DNA from: Orlajensenia sp001423545
GTDB lineage: Bacteria > Actinomycetota > Actinomycetes > Actinomycetales > Microbacteriaceae
NCBI GenBank assembly: GCA_001423545.1
Contig: LMOK01000002.1
Location: 930,001 to 994,000 of the forward strand
Length of the DNA: 64,000 nt
Direction: 5' to 3'
Part shown: positions 26,673-34,450 of the stretch, in pieces
Position numbering within the stretch: position 1 is the stretch's first letter
Layout of the letters: every line of letters begins with the position of its first letter
Program-made: the position numbers and the translations under genes
Notes under the pieces: model-generated
The model's input: the letters and a program-made list of their open reading frames with translations, nothing else
Database searches by the model: none
What the model was told of the DNA's origin: nothing

Positions 26673-27858
26673 CACGCTTGTAGTGCCTGGCACGCAGGCT
26701 CACCAGGACCGCAGCGATCACGATCGCGATGGCCGAGCCGAGCAGCACGGCGAGCACGCCCTCGTCGGCGACCTCGCGGTTCCCTCGGAACGCCAGCTCG
26801 TTCATGAGCAGCGAGACGGTGAATCCGATGCCGCCCAGTGCCGCCACCGGGATCAGGTCGGCGATCGCCATGCCGCCCGAGCGCCGCCGGAAGATCACCC
26901 CGCCCAGGATGCCGCCAGCGGTGATTCCGATGAGCTTGCCGACGGGCAGTGCCACGAGGATGCCCCAGAACGCCGGGCTCAGCTCACTCGGGGCGACCGA
27001 CGGGATCACCACGAGGGCCGCCGAGAACGCGAAGACGGGCAGGATCACGCCGTTCGACCACGGCTCGATCGCGTGCACCGCGCGGCCGCCCGGACGACGG
27101 CTGATCACGAAACCGAGCGCCACACCGGCGATGGTGGCATGCACTCCCGACTGGTAGGTGAAGAACCACGCCGCGACGGCGAGCACGATCATCGTGACGA
27201 TGATCGGCCAGTGCGCACGCCGAGCGAGCACCCAGGGCGAGCGTGCGCGGAGCAGGCGGCTCATCGCGCCGAATGCCGTGATGGCGATCGCCGCGAGACC
27301 GATGGAGGCGAACTCCACGCCGGTGGTGAAGAAGAACGCGATGATGAGGATGGCCACCAGATCGTCCAGAACGGCCAACGCCATCAGGAAGACCCTGACC
27401 CGCGTCGGCAGTGCCGATCCGAAGATGGCGAGAACCCCGAGCGCGAAGGCGATGTCGGTCGCCGTCGGGATGGGCCATCCGTCGACCACATCCGTCCCGG
27501 CCGTGAACAGCAGGTACACGAGCGCCGGAACCACGACCCCGCCGATGGCGGCGATGGCAGGGAGCGCGGCCTTGGACAGCGAGTTCAACTCGCCGATCAC
27601 CAACTCGCGACGGAGTTCGACGGCGACGATGAAGAAGAAGACGGCGAGGAGGCCGTCGCTCACGACATGGCTCACCGAGATGTCGAAGGCGATGGCCTCG
27701 ATCGTGACGTGCGCGCCCATGAATTCGAGGACCGCTGGCCCGATCACCACGTTCGCCACGACCAGGCCCAGCACGGCGGCGAGAAGCAGGAGACCGGCCG
27801 CCACCCGCTCGGACCTGAAGGGCGACGTGCGGTGGTCGTCGGTGTGCTGGATGGTCAT
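26596..27858 (-). CDS. nhaA: Na+/H+ antiporter NhaA
   Basis: A 420-residue membrane protein with about 11-12 spans that exchanges internal Na+ for external protons. NhaA landmarks are the VAVELRRELVIGEL segment, the PTATDIAFALG motif of the unwound helix, and the adjacent aspartates in ALAVLDDLVAILIIA that bind Na+. The ATG at 27858 is preceded by GAGGAG. The Pro/Ser/Arg-rich C-terminal tail is the part antisense to mfd. Confidence 0.95.
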   Translation of the reverse strand: MTIQHTDDHRTSPFRSERVAAGLLLLAAVLGLVVANVVIGPAVLEFMGAHVTIEAIAFDISVSHVVSDGLLAVFFFIVAVELRRELVIGELNSLSKAALPAIAAIGGVVVPALVYLLFTAGTDVVDGWPIPTATDIAFALGVLAIFGSALPTRVRVFLMALAVLDDLVAILIIAFFFTTGVEFASIGLAAIAITAFGAMSRLLRARSPWVLARRAHWPIIVTMIVLAVAAWFFTYQSGVHATIAGVALGFVISRRPGGRAVHAIEPWSNGVILPVFAFSAALVVIPSVAPSELSPAFWGILVALPVGKLIGITAGGILGGVIFRRRSGGMAIADLIPVAALGGIGFTVSLLMNELAFRGNREVADEGVLAVLLGSAIAIVIAAVLVSLRARHYKRVSPRASRQPQASPRPEPGRSPSATA

Positions 27859-27981
27859 CGGCTGGGCTCCTCGAGGGTCGTTCTGCTGCGCTCAGAGCGG
27901 CGCCGCCGCCCGCCGACCAGACTTCCCGGCGCACCGCGGCCAGTCTAGCGACGGGCTTCCGCCGACGGCGAGAGAGCCGCC

Positions 27982-27987
27982 TAGCAT
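27982..27987 (+). promoter_or_regulatory. -10 element of mazG (leaderless type)
   Basis: TAGCAT is six bases before the mazG ATG at 27994. Confidence 0.5.
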
Positions 27988-27993
27988 GAAGGC

Positions 27994-28668
27994 ATGACCA
28001 GCGAACTCGACGGCCTCATCGCCACAGTCGCCCTGTTGCGCGCCCCCGGCGGCTGCCCCTGGGATGCCGACCAGACCCACGAGTCCCTTGTGCGCTACCT
28101 CGTCGAGGAGAGCCATGAGCTCATCGACGCGATCGAGGCCGGCGACCGCTCCGAGATGATCGAAGAACTCGGCGACGTGCTCTACCAGGTGCTGTTCCAC
28201 GCCGACATCGCCGCGCACACGGCGGGGGAGGACTTCGACATCCAGGACGTCGCCGCCCACATGAACGCCAAGATGATCGGGCGGCATCCGCATGTCTTCG
28301 GCGGTCGCGAGGCGTCGACGGCCGACGACGTCGTCGCCTTCTGGGACGACCTCAAGGCCGAGGAGAAGCCCCACCGCACCAGCGTGCTCGACGGGGTTCC
28401 GCAGGGGATGCCCGCGCTCGCGCTCGCCGACAAGACTCTCGGCAAGGCCGCCAAGGTCGGTGTCGAGCGTGCCGATGCCGCTCTTGCGGCGGCCGTCGAT
28501 CTCGACGACGAAGCAGCGCTCGGCGCCCACCTGCTCGCTCTCGTCGCCAACGCCCGCGCGAAGGACCTCGACCCCGAACGCGCGCTGCGGGCCGCCATCC
28601 GTTCGCTCCGAGACGACGTGCGTGCCGCCGAGGCCGCGGCTGCGGGCGTGGCATCCGAGGCGCTCTAG
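27994..28668 (+). CDS. mazG: MazG family nucleoside triphosphate pyrophosphohydrolase
   Basis: A 224-residue enzyme that hydrolyses NTPs or damaged nucleotides to monophosphates. The all-alpha NTP-PPase metal motif is clear: E38-E39-x-x-E42 (VEESHEL) followed by E58-L-G-D61. The first domain is conserved, whereas the C-terminal portion is shorter and Ala-rich, so this is the single-active-domain actinobacterial form. It starts directly after a TAGCAT box and is divergent from nhaA. In many actinobacteria mazG lies between mfd and eno, as here. Confidence 0.93.
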   Translation: MTSELDGLIATVALLRAPGGCPWDADQTHESLVRYLVEESHELIDAIEAGDRSEMIEELGDVLYQVLFHADIAAHTAGEDFDIQDVAAHMNAKMIGRHPHVFGGREASTADDVVAFWDDLKAEEKPHRTSVLDGVPQGMPALALADKTLGKAAKVGVERADAALAAAVDLDDEAALGAHLLALVANARAKDLDPERALRAAIRSLRDDVRAAEAAAAGVASEAL

Positions 28669-28733
28669 CCGCACCGGCGCGACACAGGCTCAGGGCAGCC
28701 TGTCCTGCCTAGCGGCGGGCCGGATGCCGCCGC

Positions 28734-28739
28734 TAACGT
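28734..28739 (+). promoter_or_regulatory. -10 element of the ferritin gene (leaderless type)
   Basis: TAACGT is seven bases before the ATG at 28747. No iron-box palindrome is obvious around it. Confidence 0.5.
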
Positions 28740-28746
28740 CGGAGCC

Positions 28747-29280
28747 ATGACTGAGCAGAGCTTCAACGACCTCCTGACGGCCCAGATCGGCAACGAGTTC
28801 TCGGCGTCGCAGCAGTACATCGCGATCGCCGTCTGGTTCGACGACCACGACCTCCCGCAGCTTGCGCGCCACTTCTACCGGCAGTCGCTCGAGGAGCGCA
28901 ACCACGCCATGATGCTGGTGCAGTACCGGCTCGACCGGGACCTCGGCGTGACGATCCCGGGCGTCGATGCACCGCAGACCGCCTTCGGCTCGGTCGTCGA
29001 GCCGATCGCCCTGGCGCTCGCCCAGGAGAAGCAGGTCACCACGCAGATCGAGGCGTTGTTCCGGGCGGCGCGGGCCGACGGGGATGCCATCGGCGAGCAG
29101 GCCATGCTCTGGTTCCTCAAGGAGCAGGTCGAGGAGGTCGCCTCCATGTCGACCCTGCTCACCGTCGCCCAGCGCGCCGGAGACAACCTGTTCGACCTGG
29201 AGAACTTCGTCGCCCGCGAAGCCATCGGAGACGGGGGCCTCGACGCCGACGCACCGGCGGCTGCGGGCGGAGCGCTCTAG
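28747..29280 (+). CDS. Ferritin (bacterial, non-heme)
   Basis: A 177-residue four-helix-bundle protein that oxidises and stores iron in the cytoplasm. Ferroxidase ligands can be placed at E17, E50 and H53 (SLEERNHAM), with further Glu ligands in EKQVTTQIE and LKEQVEEV. The Ala/Gly-rich tail is not part of the fold. It stands alone between mazG and a palindromic intergenic element. Confidence 0.9.
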   Translation: MTEQSFNDLLTAQIGNEFSASQQYIAIAVWFDDHDLPQLARHFYRQSLEERNHAMMLVQYRLDRDLGVTIPGVDAPQTAFGSVVEPIALALAQEKQVTTQIEALFRAARADGDAIGEQAMLWFLKEQVEEVASMSTLLTVAQRAGDNLFDLENFVAREAIGDGGLDADAPAAAGGAL

Positions 29281-29284
29281 GACC

Positions 29285-29364
29285 GGAAAGCGAGGAACCT
29301 TCCGTCGAGTCGGACCTCCCTGGCGTCGTTTCCGGGCGTTTCGGCCCGGGGTTCCTCGCTTTCC
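29285..29364. repeat. Palindromic intergenic element, copy A
   Basis: Perfect 13-base arms GGAAAGCGAGGAA and TTCCTCGCTTTCC enclose 54 bases that share CCGTCGAGTC and GGGCGTTTCG with a second element at 55954-56037. It lies between the codirectional ferritin and hisS genes. The inner stem of this copy is imperfect. Confidence 0.9.
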
Positions 29365-29397
29365 AGCGTGCACTCCCGGAACTGGAAGAATGGACGC

Positions 29398-30681
29398 ATG
29401 GCTCAGACTGTGACCCCGCCCCGCGGCATGCGCGACTTCCTCCCGGCCGACAAGGCCCGCCGCGAGCACGCCCTCGGGGTCATCCGCGGCGCCTACGCCC
29501 AGCACGGCTTCGACGAGATCGAGACGCCGGTCATGGAAGACGCCGCCTACCTGCACTCCGGCCTCGGCGGCGACAACGAGAAGCTCGCCTTCGCCGTGAT
29601 GCGCCGGGGGATCACCACCGAGATGCTCGCGGCGGCGGCAGAGGCCGACGATGCGCTCGGTCTCGCCGACCTCGGGCTGCGCTTCGACCTCACGGTGCCG
29701 CTGGCCCGCTTCTACGCCAGCCACCGGTCCGAGCTGCCCGCCGTCTTCCGTGCCATCCAGATCGCTCCGGTCTGGCGAGCCGAGCGCCCGCAGAAGGGCC
29801 GCTTCCGTCAGTTCCTCCAGTGCGACATCGACATCATCGGCGAGGCCGGTGCCCTCGCCGAGATCGAGCTGATCACGGCCACGGCCGCCGCGATCGGAGC
29901 CCTCGGTCTCGACGGATGCCGCATCCGCATCAACGACCGACGCATCCTGACCCGCCTGCTCGAGACCTGGAGCGTTCCGGCCGAGCAGCACGAGCGCGCC
30001 CTCATCACGATCGACAAGCTCGACAAGATCGGCGTCTCCGGTGTGGTCGACGAACTCGGATCGCTCGGCATCGCCACCGACGGCATCGCAGACACCCTCG
30101 CCTCGATCGAGAACGCAGGCTGGCACCTGCACGATCGCCAACCGTCGGAGACTGGGCAGAGCGTGCCGCCCCCCGCCTGGCTCGACCTCGAGGTCTACGC
30201 CGAACTCCAGGCCATCCGCGACGCCGTCACGGGCATAGAGCTCGACTTCGACCCCACCCTGGTGCGCGGCATGGGCTACTACACGGGCACCATCTTCGAG
30301 ATCTCGCACCCCGAGCTCACCTACTCGCTCGGTGGGGGAGGGCGCTACGACGGGATGATCGGGCGCTTCCTCGGAACCGACGTCCCCGCCTGCGGCTTCT
30401 CGATCGGCTTCGAGCGCATCGTCGACCTGCTCGACACCGATGAGGCGGGCCGCGCCGACGCCGTGCTGCTCGTGCACGACAAGGATGCCGAGCCGGCCGC
30501 CCTGGTGGCGCTCAAGGCATCGCTCGTGGCATCCGGTGCCCGCGTCCGACTGGCCAGGCGCAGCAAGAACGTACGTGCGCTGCTCGAGCGCGCCGAAGCC
30601 GACGGCTTCACCCGGTACGCCTTCGTCGCCACAGGCGACACGGATGCCGCCGCCCTCGAGTTCAAGACGATCGGGGCCTGA
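29398..30681 (+). CDS. hisS: Histidine--tRNA ligase
   Basis: Class II synthetase of 427 residues. Motif 2 is at about 127-139 (RAERPQKGRFRQF), the histidine-specific loop is LVRGMGYYTGTIFE, and motif 3 is GFSIGFERI; a C-terminal anticodon-binding domain follows. The ATG at 29398 gives the usual N terminus MAQTVTPPRGMRDF. AAGAAT six bases upstream is a possible -10 box. The palindromic element A ends 33 bases upstream, so it may affect the promoter. Confidence 0.97.
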   Translation: MAQTVTPPRGMRDFLPADKARREHALGVIRGAYAQHGFDEIETPVMEDAAYLHSGLGGDNEKLAFAVMRRGITTEMLAAAAEADDALGLADLGLRFDLTVPLARFYASHRSELPAVFRAIQIAPVWRAERPQKGRFRQFLQCDIDIIGEAGALAEIELITATAAAIGALGLDGCRIRINDRRILTRLLETWSVPAEQHERALITIDKLDKIGVSGVVDELGSLGIATDGIADTLASIENAGWHLHDRQPSETGQSVPPPAWLDLEVYAELQAIRDAVTGIELDFDPTLVRGMGYYTGTIFEISHPELTYSLGGGGRYDGMIGRFLGTDVPACGFSIGFERIVDLLDTDEAGRADAVLLVHDKDAEPAALVALKASLVASGARVRLARRSKNVRALLERAEADGFTRYAFVATGDTDAAALEFKTIGA

Positions 30682-30682
30682 C

Positions 30683-30705
30683 GGCAGCTCGACGGGTTCG
30701 CTGCC
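30683..30705 (+). terminator. Hairpin after hisS
   Basis: GGCAGC and GCTGCC pair around an 11-base loop just past the hisS stop codon. The stem is short and lacks a T-run, so termination efficiency is uncertain. Confidence 0.4.
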
Positions 30706-30738
30706 GCCGCTCGGAATGCGCGCCCCTGGGCCGCGCCC

Positions 30739-30744
30739 TAGACT
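30739..30744 (+). promoter_or_regulatory. -10 element of eno
   Basis: TAGACT at 30739-30744 would give a leader of about 55 bases before the eno GTG, which has a strong AAAGGAGA ribosome binding site, in contrast to the leaderless genes nearby. Confidence 0.5.
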
Positions 30745-30804
30745 GACCAGCGAGGAACAACGACGTTCTCGTTCAAAACACACCCGGTTCCAAAGGAGAT
30801 AGTT

Positions 30805-32085
30805 GTGGCTCTCATCGAGGCTGTAGGCGCTCGCGAAATTCTTGATTCCCGTGGCAACCCGACCGTTGAGGTCGAGGTTCTGCTGGACGACGGCACGGTG
30901 GCTCGCGCCGGCGTTCCGTCCGGTGCCTCCACGGGCGCCTTCGAGGCGTACGAACTGCGCGACGGCGACAAGGCACGCTACGGCGGCAAGGGCGTGCTCA
31001 AGGCCGTCGACGCCGTGATCGGCGAGATCTCCGACGAGATCGAGGACATGGAGTCCACCGAGCAGCGCCTCATCGATGGCGCCCTCATCGCCCTCGACGG
31101 CACCGAGAACAAGAGCCGCCTGGGCGCCAACGCCCTCCTCGGCGCGAGCCTCGCCGTCGCGAAGGCCTCGGCCGACTCGCTCGACCTGCCCCTGTTCCGC
31201 TACCTCGGCGGCCCGAACGCGCACACGCTGCCCGTTCCGCTCATGAACATCATCAACGGCGGATCGCACGCCGACAACGACGTGGACATCCAGGAGTTCA
31301 TGATCGTCCCGCTCGGTGCCGAGTCCTTCAGCGAGGGCCTGCGCTGGGGCGTCGAGACCTACCACGCCCTCAAGGGCCTCCTGAAGTCGAAGGGCCTGGC
31401 CACGGGCCTCGGCGACGAGGGCGGATTCGCTCCCAACCTGCCCAGCACCCGCGCCGCGCTCGACCTCATCGTCGAAGCCATCGGCATCGCCGGCTACGTT
31501 CCCGGCAAGGACATCGCCCTCGCCCTCGACTGTGCAGCCACCGAGTTCTTCACGGACGGCGCCTACCACTTCGAGGGCAAGCAGCTCTCGTCGACCGAGA
31601 TCGTCGCCGTCTACGCCGAGCTCGTCGATGCCTACCCGCTCGTCTCCATCGAGGACCCGCTGGAGGAGGAGGACTGGGAAGGCTACACCCTTCTCACCGA
31701 GCAGCTCGGACACAAGGTGCAGATCGTCGGAGACGACCTGTTCGTGACCAATCCGGAGCGTCTCGCCAAGGGCCTGAAGCTGAAGACGGCCAACTCGATC
31801 CTCGTCAAGGTGAACCAGATCGGTACCCTCACCGAGACCCTCGACGCCGTCGCCCTCGCACAGCGCGCCGGCTACACGGCCATCCTGTCGCACCGCTCGG
31901 GCGAGACCGAGGACACCACGATCGCCGACCTCGCCGTCGCGACCGACTGCGGCCAGATCAAGACCGGAGCGCCTGCCCGAAGCGAGCGCGTCGCTAAGTA
32001 CAATCAGCTTCTGAGGATCGAAGAGGAGCTGGGCGACGCCGCCGTCTACGCCGGACGCAGCGCGTTCCCCCGCTTCACGGTCTGA
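30805..32085 (+). CDS. eno: Phosphopyruvate hydratase (enolase)
   Basis: A 426-residue glycolytic enzyme interconverting 2-phosphoglycerate and phosphoenolpyruvate. The N-terminal AREILDSRGNPTVEVEV, the metal-binding SIEDPLEEEDW and the signature SHRSGETED (362-370) are all intact. GTG start with AAAGGAGA eight bases upstream. It leads a cluster eno-ftsB-DUF501-S8 protease in which the last three genes overlap at their ends. Confidence 0.98.
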   Translation: MALIEAVGAREILDSRGNPTVEVEVLLDDGTVARAGVPSGASTGAFEAYELRDGDKARYGGKGVLKAVDAVIGEISDEIEDMESTEQRLIDGALIALDGTENKSRLGANALLGASLAVAKASADSLDLPLFRYLGGPNAHTLPVPLMNIINGGSHADNDVDIQEFMIVPLGAESFSEGLRWGVETYHALKGLLKSKGLATGLGDEGGFAPNLPSTRAALDLIVEAIGIAGYVPGKDIALALDCAATEFFTDGAYHFEGKQLSSTEIVAVYAELVDAYPLVSIEDPLEEEDWEGYTLLTEQLGHKVQIVGDDLFVTNPERLAKGLKLKTANSILVKVNQIGTLTETLDAVALAQRAGYTAILSHRSGETEDTTIADLAVATDCGQIKTGAPARSERVAKYNQLLRIEEELGDAAVYAGRSAFPRFTV

Positions 32086-32108
32086 GTCGACGAACGGAGG
32101 AGGGGCAC

Positions 32109-32609
32109 ATGCCGACCTCTCCTGACGGAACTCTGAACCAGCAGTCGACGCGCATCCCCGCCGCCCTCCGCCGTGAATCGGCGGCGGGCGGCTGGATGCG
32201 CGGTCTGCGTTTCTCGGGTTTCTCGCTCATCATGATGGGCCTCGCCGTGCTCGCCGTCATCGTGCTCGCTCCAGCGGCGCAGTCGTGGGTGGCGCAGCGC
32301 CAGCAGATCGCAGCACTGCAGCAGGCCGTCGCGGCCGAGAAGAGCGAGGTCGAATCCCTGACGGCCGAGCGGGAGCGTTGGAACGACAAGACGTTCATCA
32401 CCACCCAGGCACGGGAGCGCCTCGCCTACGTCATGCCGGGAGAGGTCAGCTTCCTCGTCATCAACGACCTGCCCGCCGCCGCAGCGGCCGAGCCGGCCCC
32501 GGTGTCCACCGAGGTGCAGGCCACGAAGTCCGACTGGATGCAGTCGCTGTTCGCGTCGACGATGGCCGCGGGTCTCGCGCCCATCGCCCCGGAAGGATCC
32601 ACGAAATGA
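32109..32609 (+). CDS. Septum formation initiator family protein (FtsB/DivIC-like)
   Basis: A 166-residue single-pass membrane protein. A short cytoplasmic tail leads to one span (about 37-57) and then a periplasmic coiled coil (QQIAALQQAVAAEKSEVESL), as in FtsB/DivIC, which connects division-site proteins. The C-terminal 50 residues are Ala/Pro-rich and poorly conserved. Good ribosome binding site GGAGGAGG. Its position after eno is typical for this gene in actinobacteria. The stop overlaps the next start (ATGA). Confidence 0.88.
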   Translation: MPTSPDGTLNQQSTRIPAALRRESAAGGWMRGLRFSGFSLIMMGLAVLAVIVLAPAAQSWVAQRQQIAALQQAVAAEKSEVESLTAERERWNDKTFITTQARERLAYVMPGEVSFLVINDLPAAAAAEPAPVSTEVQATKSDWMQSLFASTMAAGLAPIAPEGSTK

Positions 32610-33139
32610 CCACGCCGCCGTTCGACCCGCCGTCGAAGCGCGACATCGCGATCCTCTCGGCTCAACTCGGCCGTCCCGTCCGCAGCGTCATCGGGGTCGC
32701 CGCACGCTGCGTCTGCGGTGCGCCGACAGTGGTCGCGACTGCGCCGCGGCTGGAGGACGGCACACCGTTCCCCACGCTGTACTACCTGTCGCATCCTGCA
32801 GCCACGGCTGCCATGTCCTACCTCGAGGCAGCGCACGTGATGGTCGAGTTCCAGGACCTCCTGGGCGAGGATGCCGAGGTGAAGGCCGCCTATGAGAAGG
32901 CGCACGCCTCGTACCTGTCGGACAGGGAGTCGATCCTCGTCGTTCCCGAGATCGCGAACTTCTCGGCCGGCGGCATGCCCGAGCGGGTCAAGTGCCTGCA
33001 CGCCCTGGCCGGACACGCTCTCGCGGCGGGCCCCGGCGTGAATCCGATCGGCGACCTCGCCCTCGCCCAGTCTGTGTGGAGCCCCTCGGTGTGCGCGTGC
33101 GTCGACTACCCCGGAATCGACGAGATCGGGGACGAGTGA
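32606..33139 (+). CDS. DUF501 domain-containing protein
   Basis: A 177-residue protein of the DUF501 family, conserved in actinobacteria directly after ftsB. Visible marks are RCVCGAPTVVATAPRL near the start, with two cysteines, the FPTLYYLSHP segment, and the conserved VKCLHALAGHALAAGPGVNPIGD motif. The cluster of Cys and His residues suggests metal binding. The biochemical function is unknown. It overlaps both neighbours by four bases. Confidence 0.9.
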   Translation: MTTPPFDPPSKRDIAILSAQLGRPVRSVIGVAARCVCGAPTVVATAPRLEDGTPFPTLYYLSHPAATAAMSYLEAAHVMVEFQDLLGEDAEVKAAYEKAHASYLSDRESILVVPEIANFSAGGMPERVKCLHALAGHALAAGPGVNPIGDLALAQSVWSPSVCACVDYPGIDEIGDE

Positions 33140-34410
33140 GACGACGACTGAGGCGCACGGCGGCGGGGGCGCTGATCGTCGCAGTGGCCCTCCTCGGTGC
33201 GAGCCCCATCGCGTTGGACGCGACGGCGGCCCACGCCGACCCCGTGCGCGACCTCGAGTACTGGCTGGGCGACTACGGCTTCACCCAGGCGTGGACCACC
33301 AGCAAGGGCGCCGGGGTGAAGGTCGCCGTCATCGACACCGGCATCGACGGCTCCGTCGCCGAACTGAAGGGCGTCGTCGTCGGGGGAGCGGATGTGTCGG
33401 GCATCGGGTCGGCGAACGGGCAGAAGCCCGTCGGCGACGACGATTCGCACGGCACCCAGGTGGCGTCGCTCCTCGCGGGCCGCGGCACGGGGGAGGGCAA
33501 CGGCGTTCTCGGAGTCGCCCCGGAGGCGCAACTGCTGAGCGTCTCCGTCGCCTTCGGCAGTGACAGCAAGTCGAAGATCTCGACGGACGACCAGATCGCG
33601 GAGGCGGTGCGGTGGGCGGTCGACAACGGCGCCTCGATCATCAACATGTCGCTCACCCGCAACACCGTGGACTGGCCGCAGAGCTGGGACGACGCGTTCC
33701 TCTACGCGTTCCAGAACGACGTCATCGTCGTGGCGGCCGCCGGCAACCGTGGCGGAGGCACGTCGCAGGTCGGCGCCCCGGCCACCATCCCCGGCGTCGT
33801 GGTGGTCGCCGGAGTCGACCGCAACAAGGAGGCCAGCTTCGACGCTTCCTCGCAGGGCATCACCATCTCGGTAGCCGCCCCCAGCGAGCAGCTCGTCGGC
33901 GTGGTCCCCGGCGGAGGCTACGTGTCGTGGAACGGCACGAGTGGGGCCACTCCGCTGGTCTCCGGCCTGCTCGCCCTCGTGCGCAGTGCGTATCCCGATC
34001 TGAATGCGGCGGATGCGATCAACCGCGTGATCGCCACGGCGAACCCGAACGGTCACGAGGTGCCGAGCCCCATCTACGGCAACGGGCTCATCGACGCATC
34101 CGCAGCTCTCACGGCCATCGTCGAACCGGCGACCACGACCCCCGAGGAGCAGCTCACCGACTGGATCCGCATCCACCGTCGGGCCGAGCCGCCTGCCGCG
34201 GAGACCACGGCGCCCACCCTCACGCCGACGACCCCGGTGCCCGACCCGGCCCCCGAGGTCGAGGCCGACGAGCCGTCGTTCACGGCCAGCGCGTGGACTC
34301 TGCGCTATCTGACCGTGCCGTTCGCCGTGCTCGCAGGGTTTGGTAGTCTTGCTGTGCTGCTGGGCATCGGCGCCACACGGCATATCAAGCGGTCGTTGCG
34401 AAAACAGTGA
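33136..34410 (+). CDS. S8 family serine peptidase, membrane-anchored (mycosin-like)
   Basis: A 424-residue subtilisin-type protease. An N-terminal signal peptide (about 1-34) is followed by the catalytic domain with D67 (VIDTGID), H105 (DSHGTQ), oxyanion N204 (AGNRGG) and S269 (GTSGAT). A Pro/Thr-rich linker leads to one C-terminal membrane span and a short basic tail, as in mycosins of type VII secretion, but no ESX genes lie nearby. It starts by overlapping DUF501 (GTGA), so it is cotranslated with the eno-ftsB cluster. Likely role: extracytoplasmic proteolysis at the membrane. Confidence 0.88.
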   Translation: MRRRLRRTAAGALIVAVALLGASPIALDATAAHADPVRDLEYWLGDYGFTQAWTTSKGAGVKVAVIDTGIDGSVAELKGVVVGGADVSGIGSANGQKPVGDDDSHGTQVASLLAGRGTGEGNGVLGVAPEAQLLSVSVAFGSDSKSKISTDDQIAEAVRWAVDNGASIINMSLTRNTVDWPQSWDDAFLYAFQNDVIVVAAAGNRGGGTSQVGAPATIPGVVVVAGVDRNKEASFDASSQGITISVAAPSEQLVGVVPGGGYVSWNGTSGATPLVSGLLALVRSAYPDLNAADAINRVIATANPNGHEVPSPIYGNGLIDASAALTAIVEPATTTPEEQLTDWIRIHRRAEPPAAETTAPTLTPTTPVPDPAPEVEADEPSFTASAWTLRYLTVPFAVLAGFGSLAVLLGIGATRHIKRSLRKQ

Positions 34411-34450
34411 CGGTCCGCACCAACGTGATCATGTAGGAGACCGTTCCACT

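Noticed and set aside
28690..31893. A 1067-codon open frame on the minus strand
   Set aside because: It is antisense to ferritin, hisS and eno, all well-recognised; its translation is Glu/Gly/Leu/Val-rich with no domains, a typical mirror frame in high-GC DNA.
33136..34410. Type VII (ESX) secretion locus
   Set aside because: The S8 protease resembles mycosins, but no ecc, WXG100 or PE/PPE-like genes flank it.
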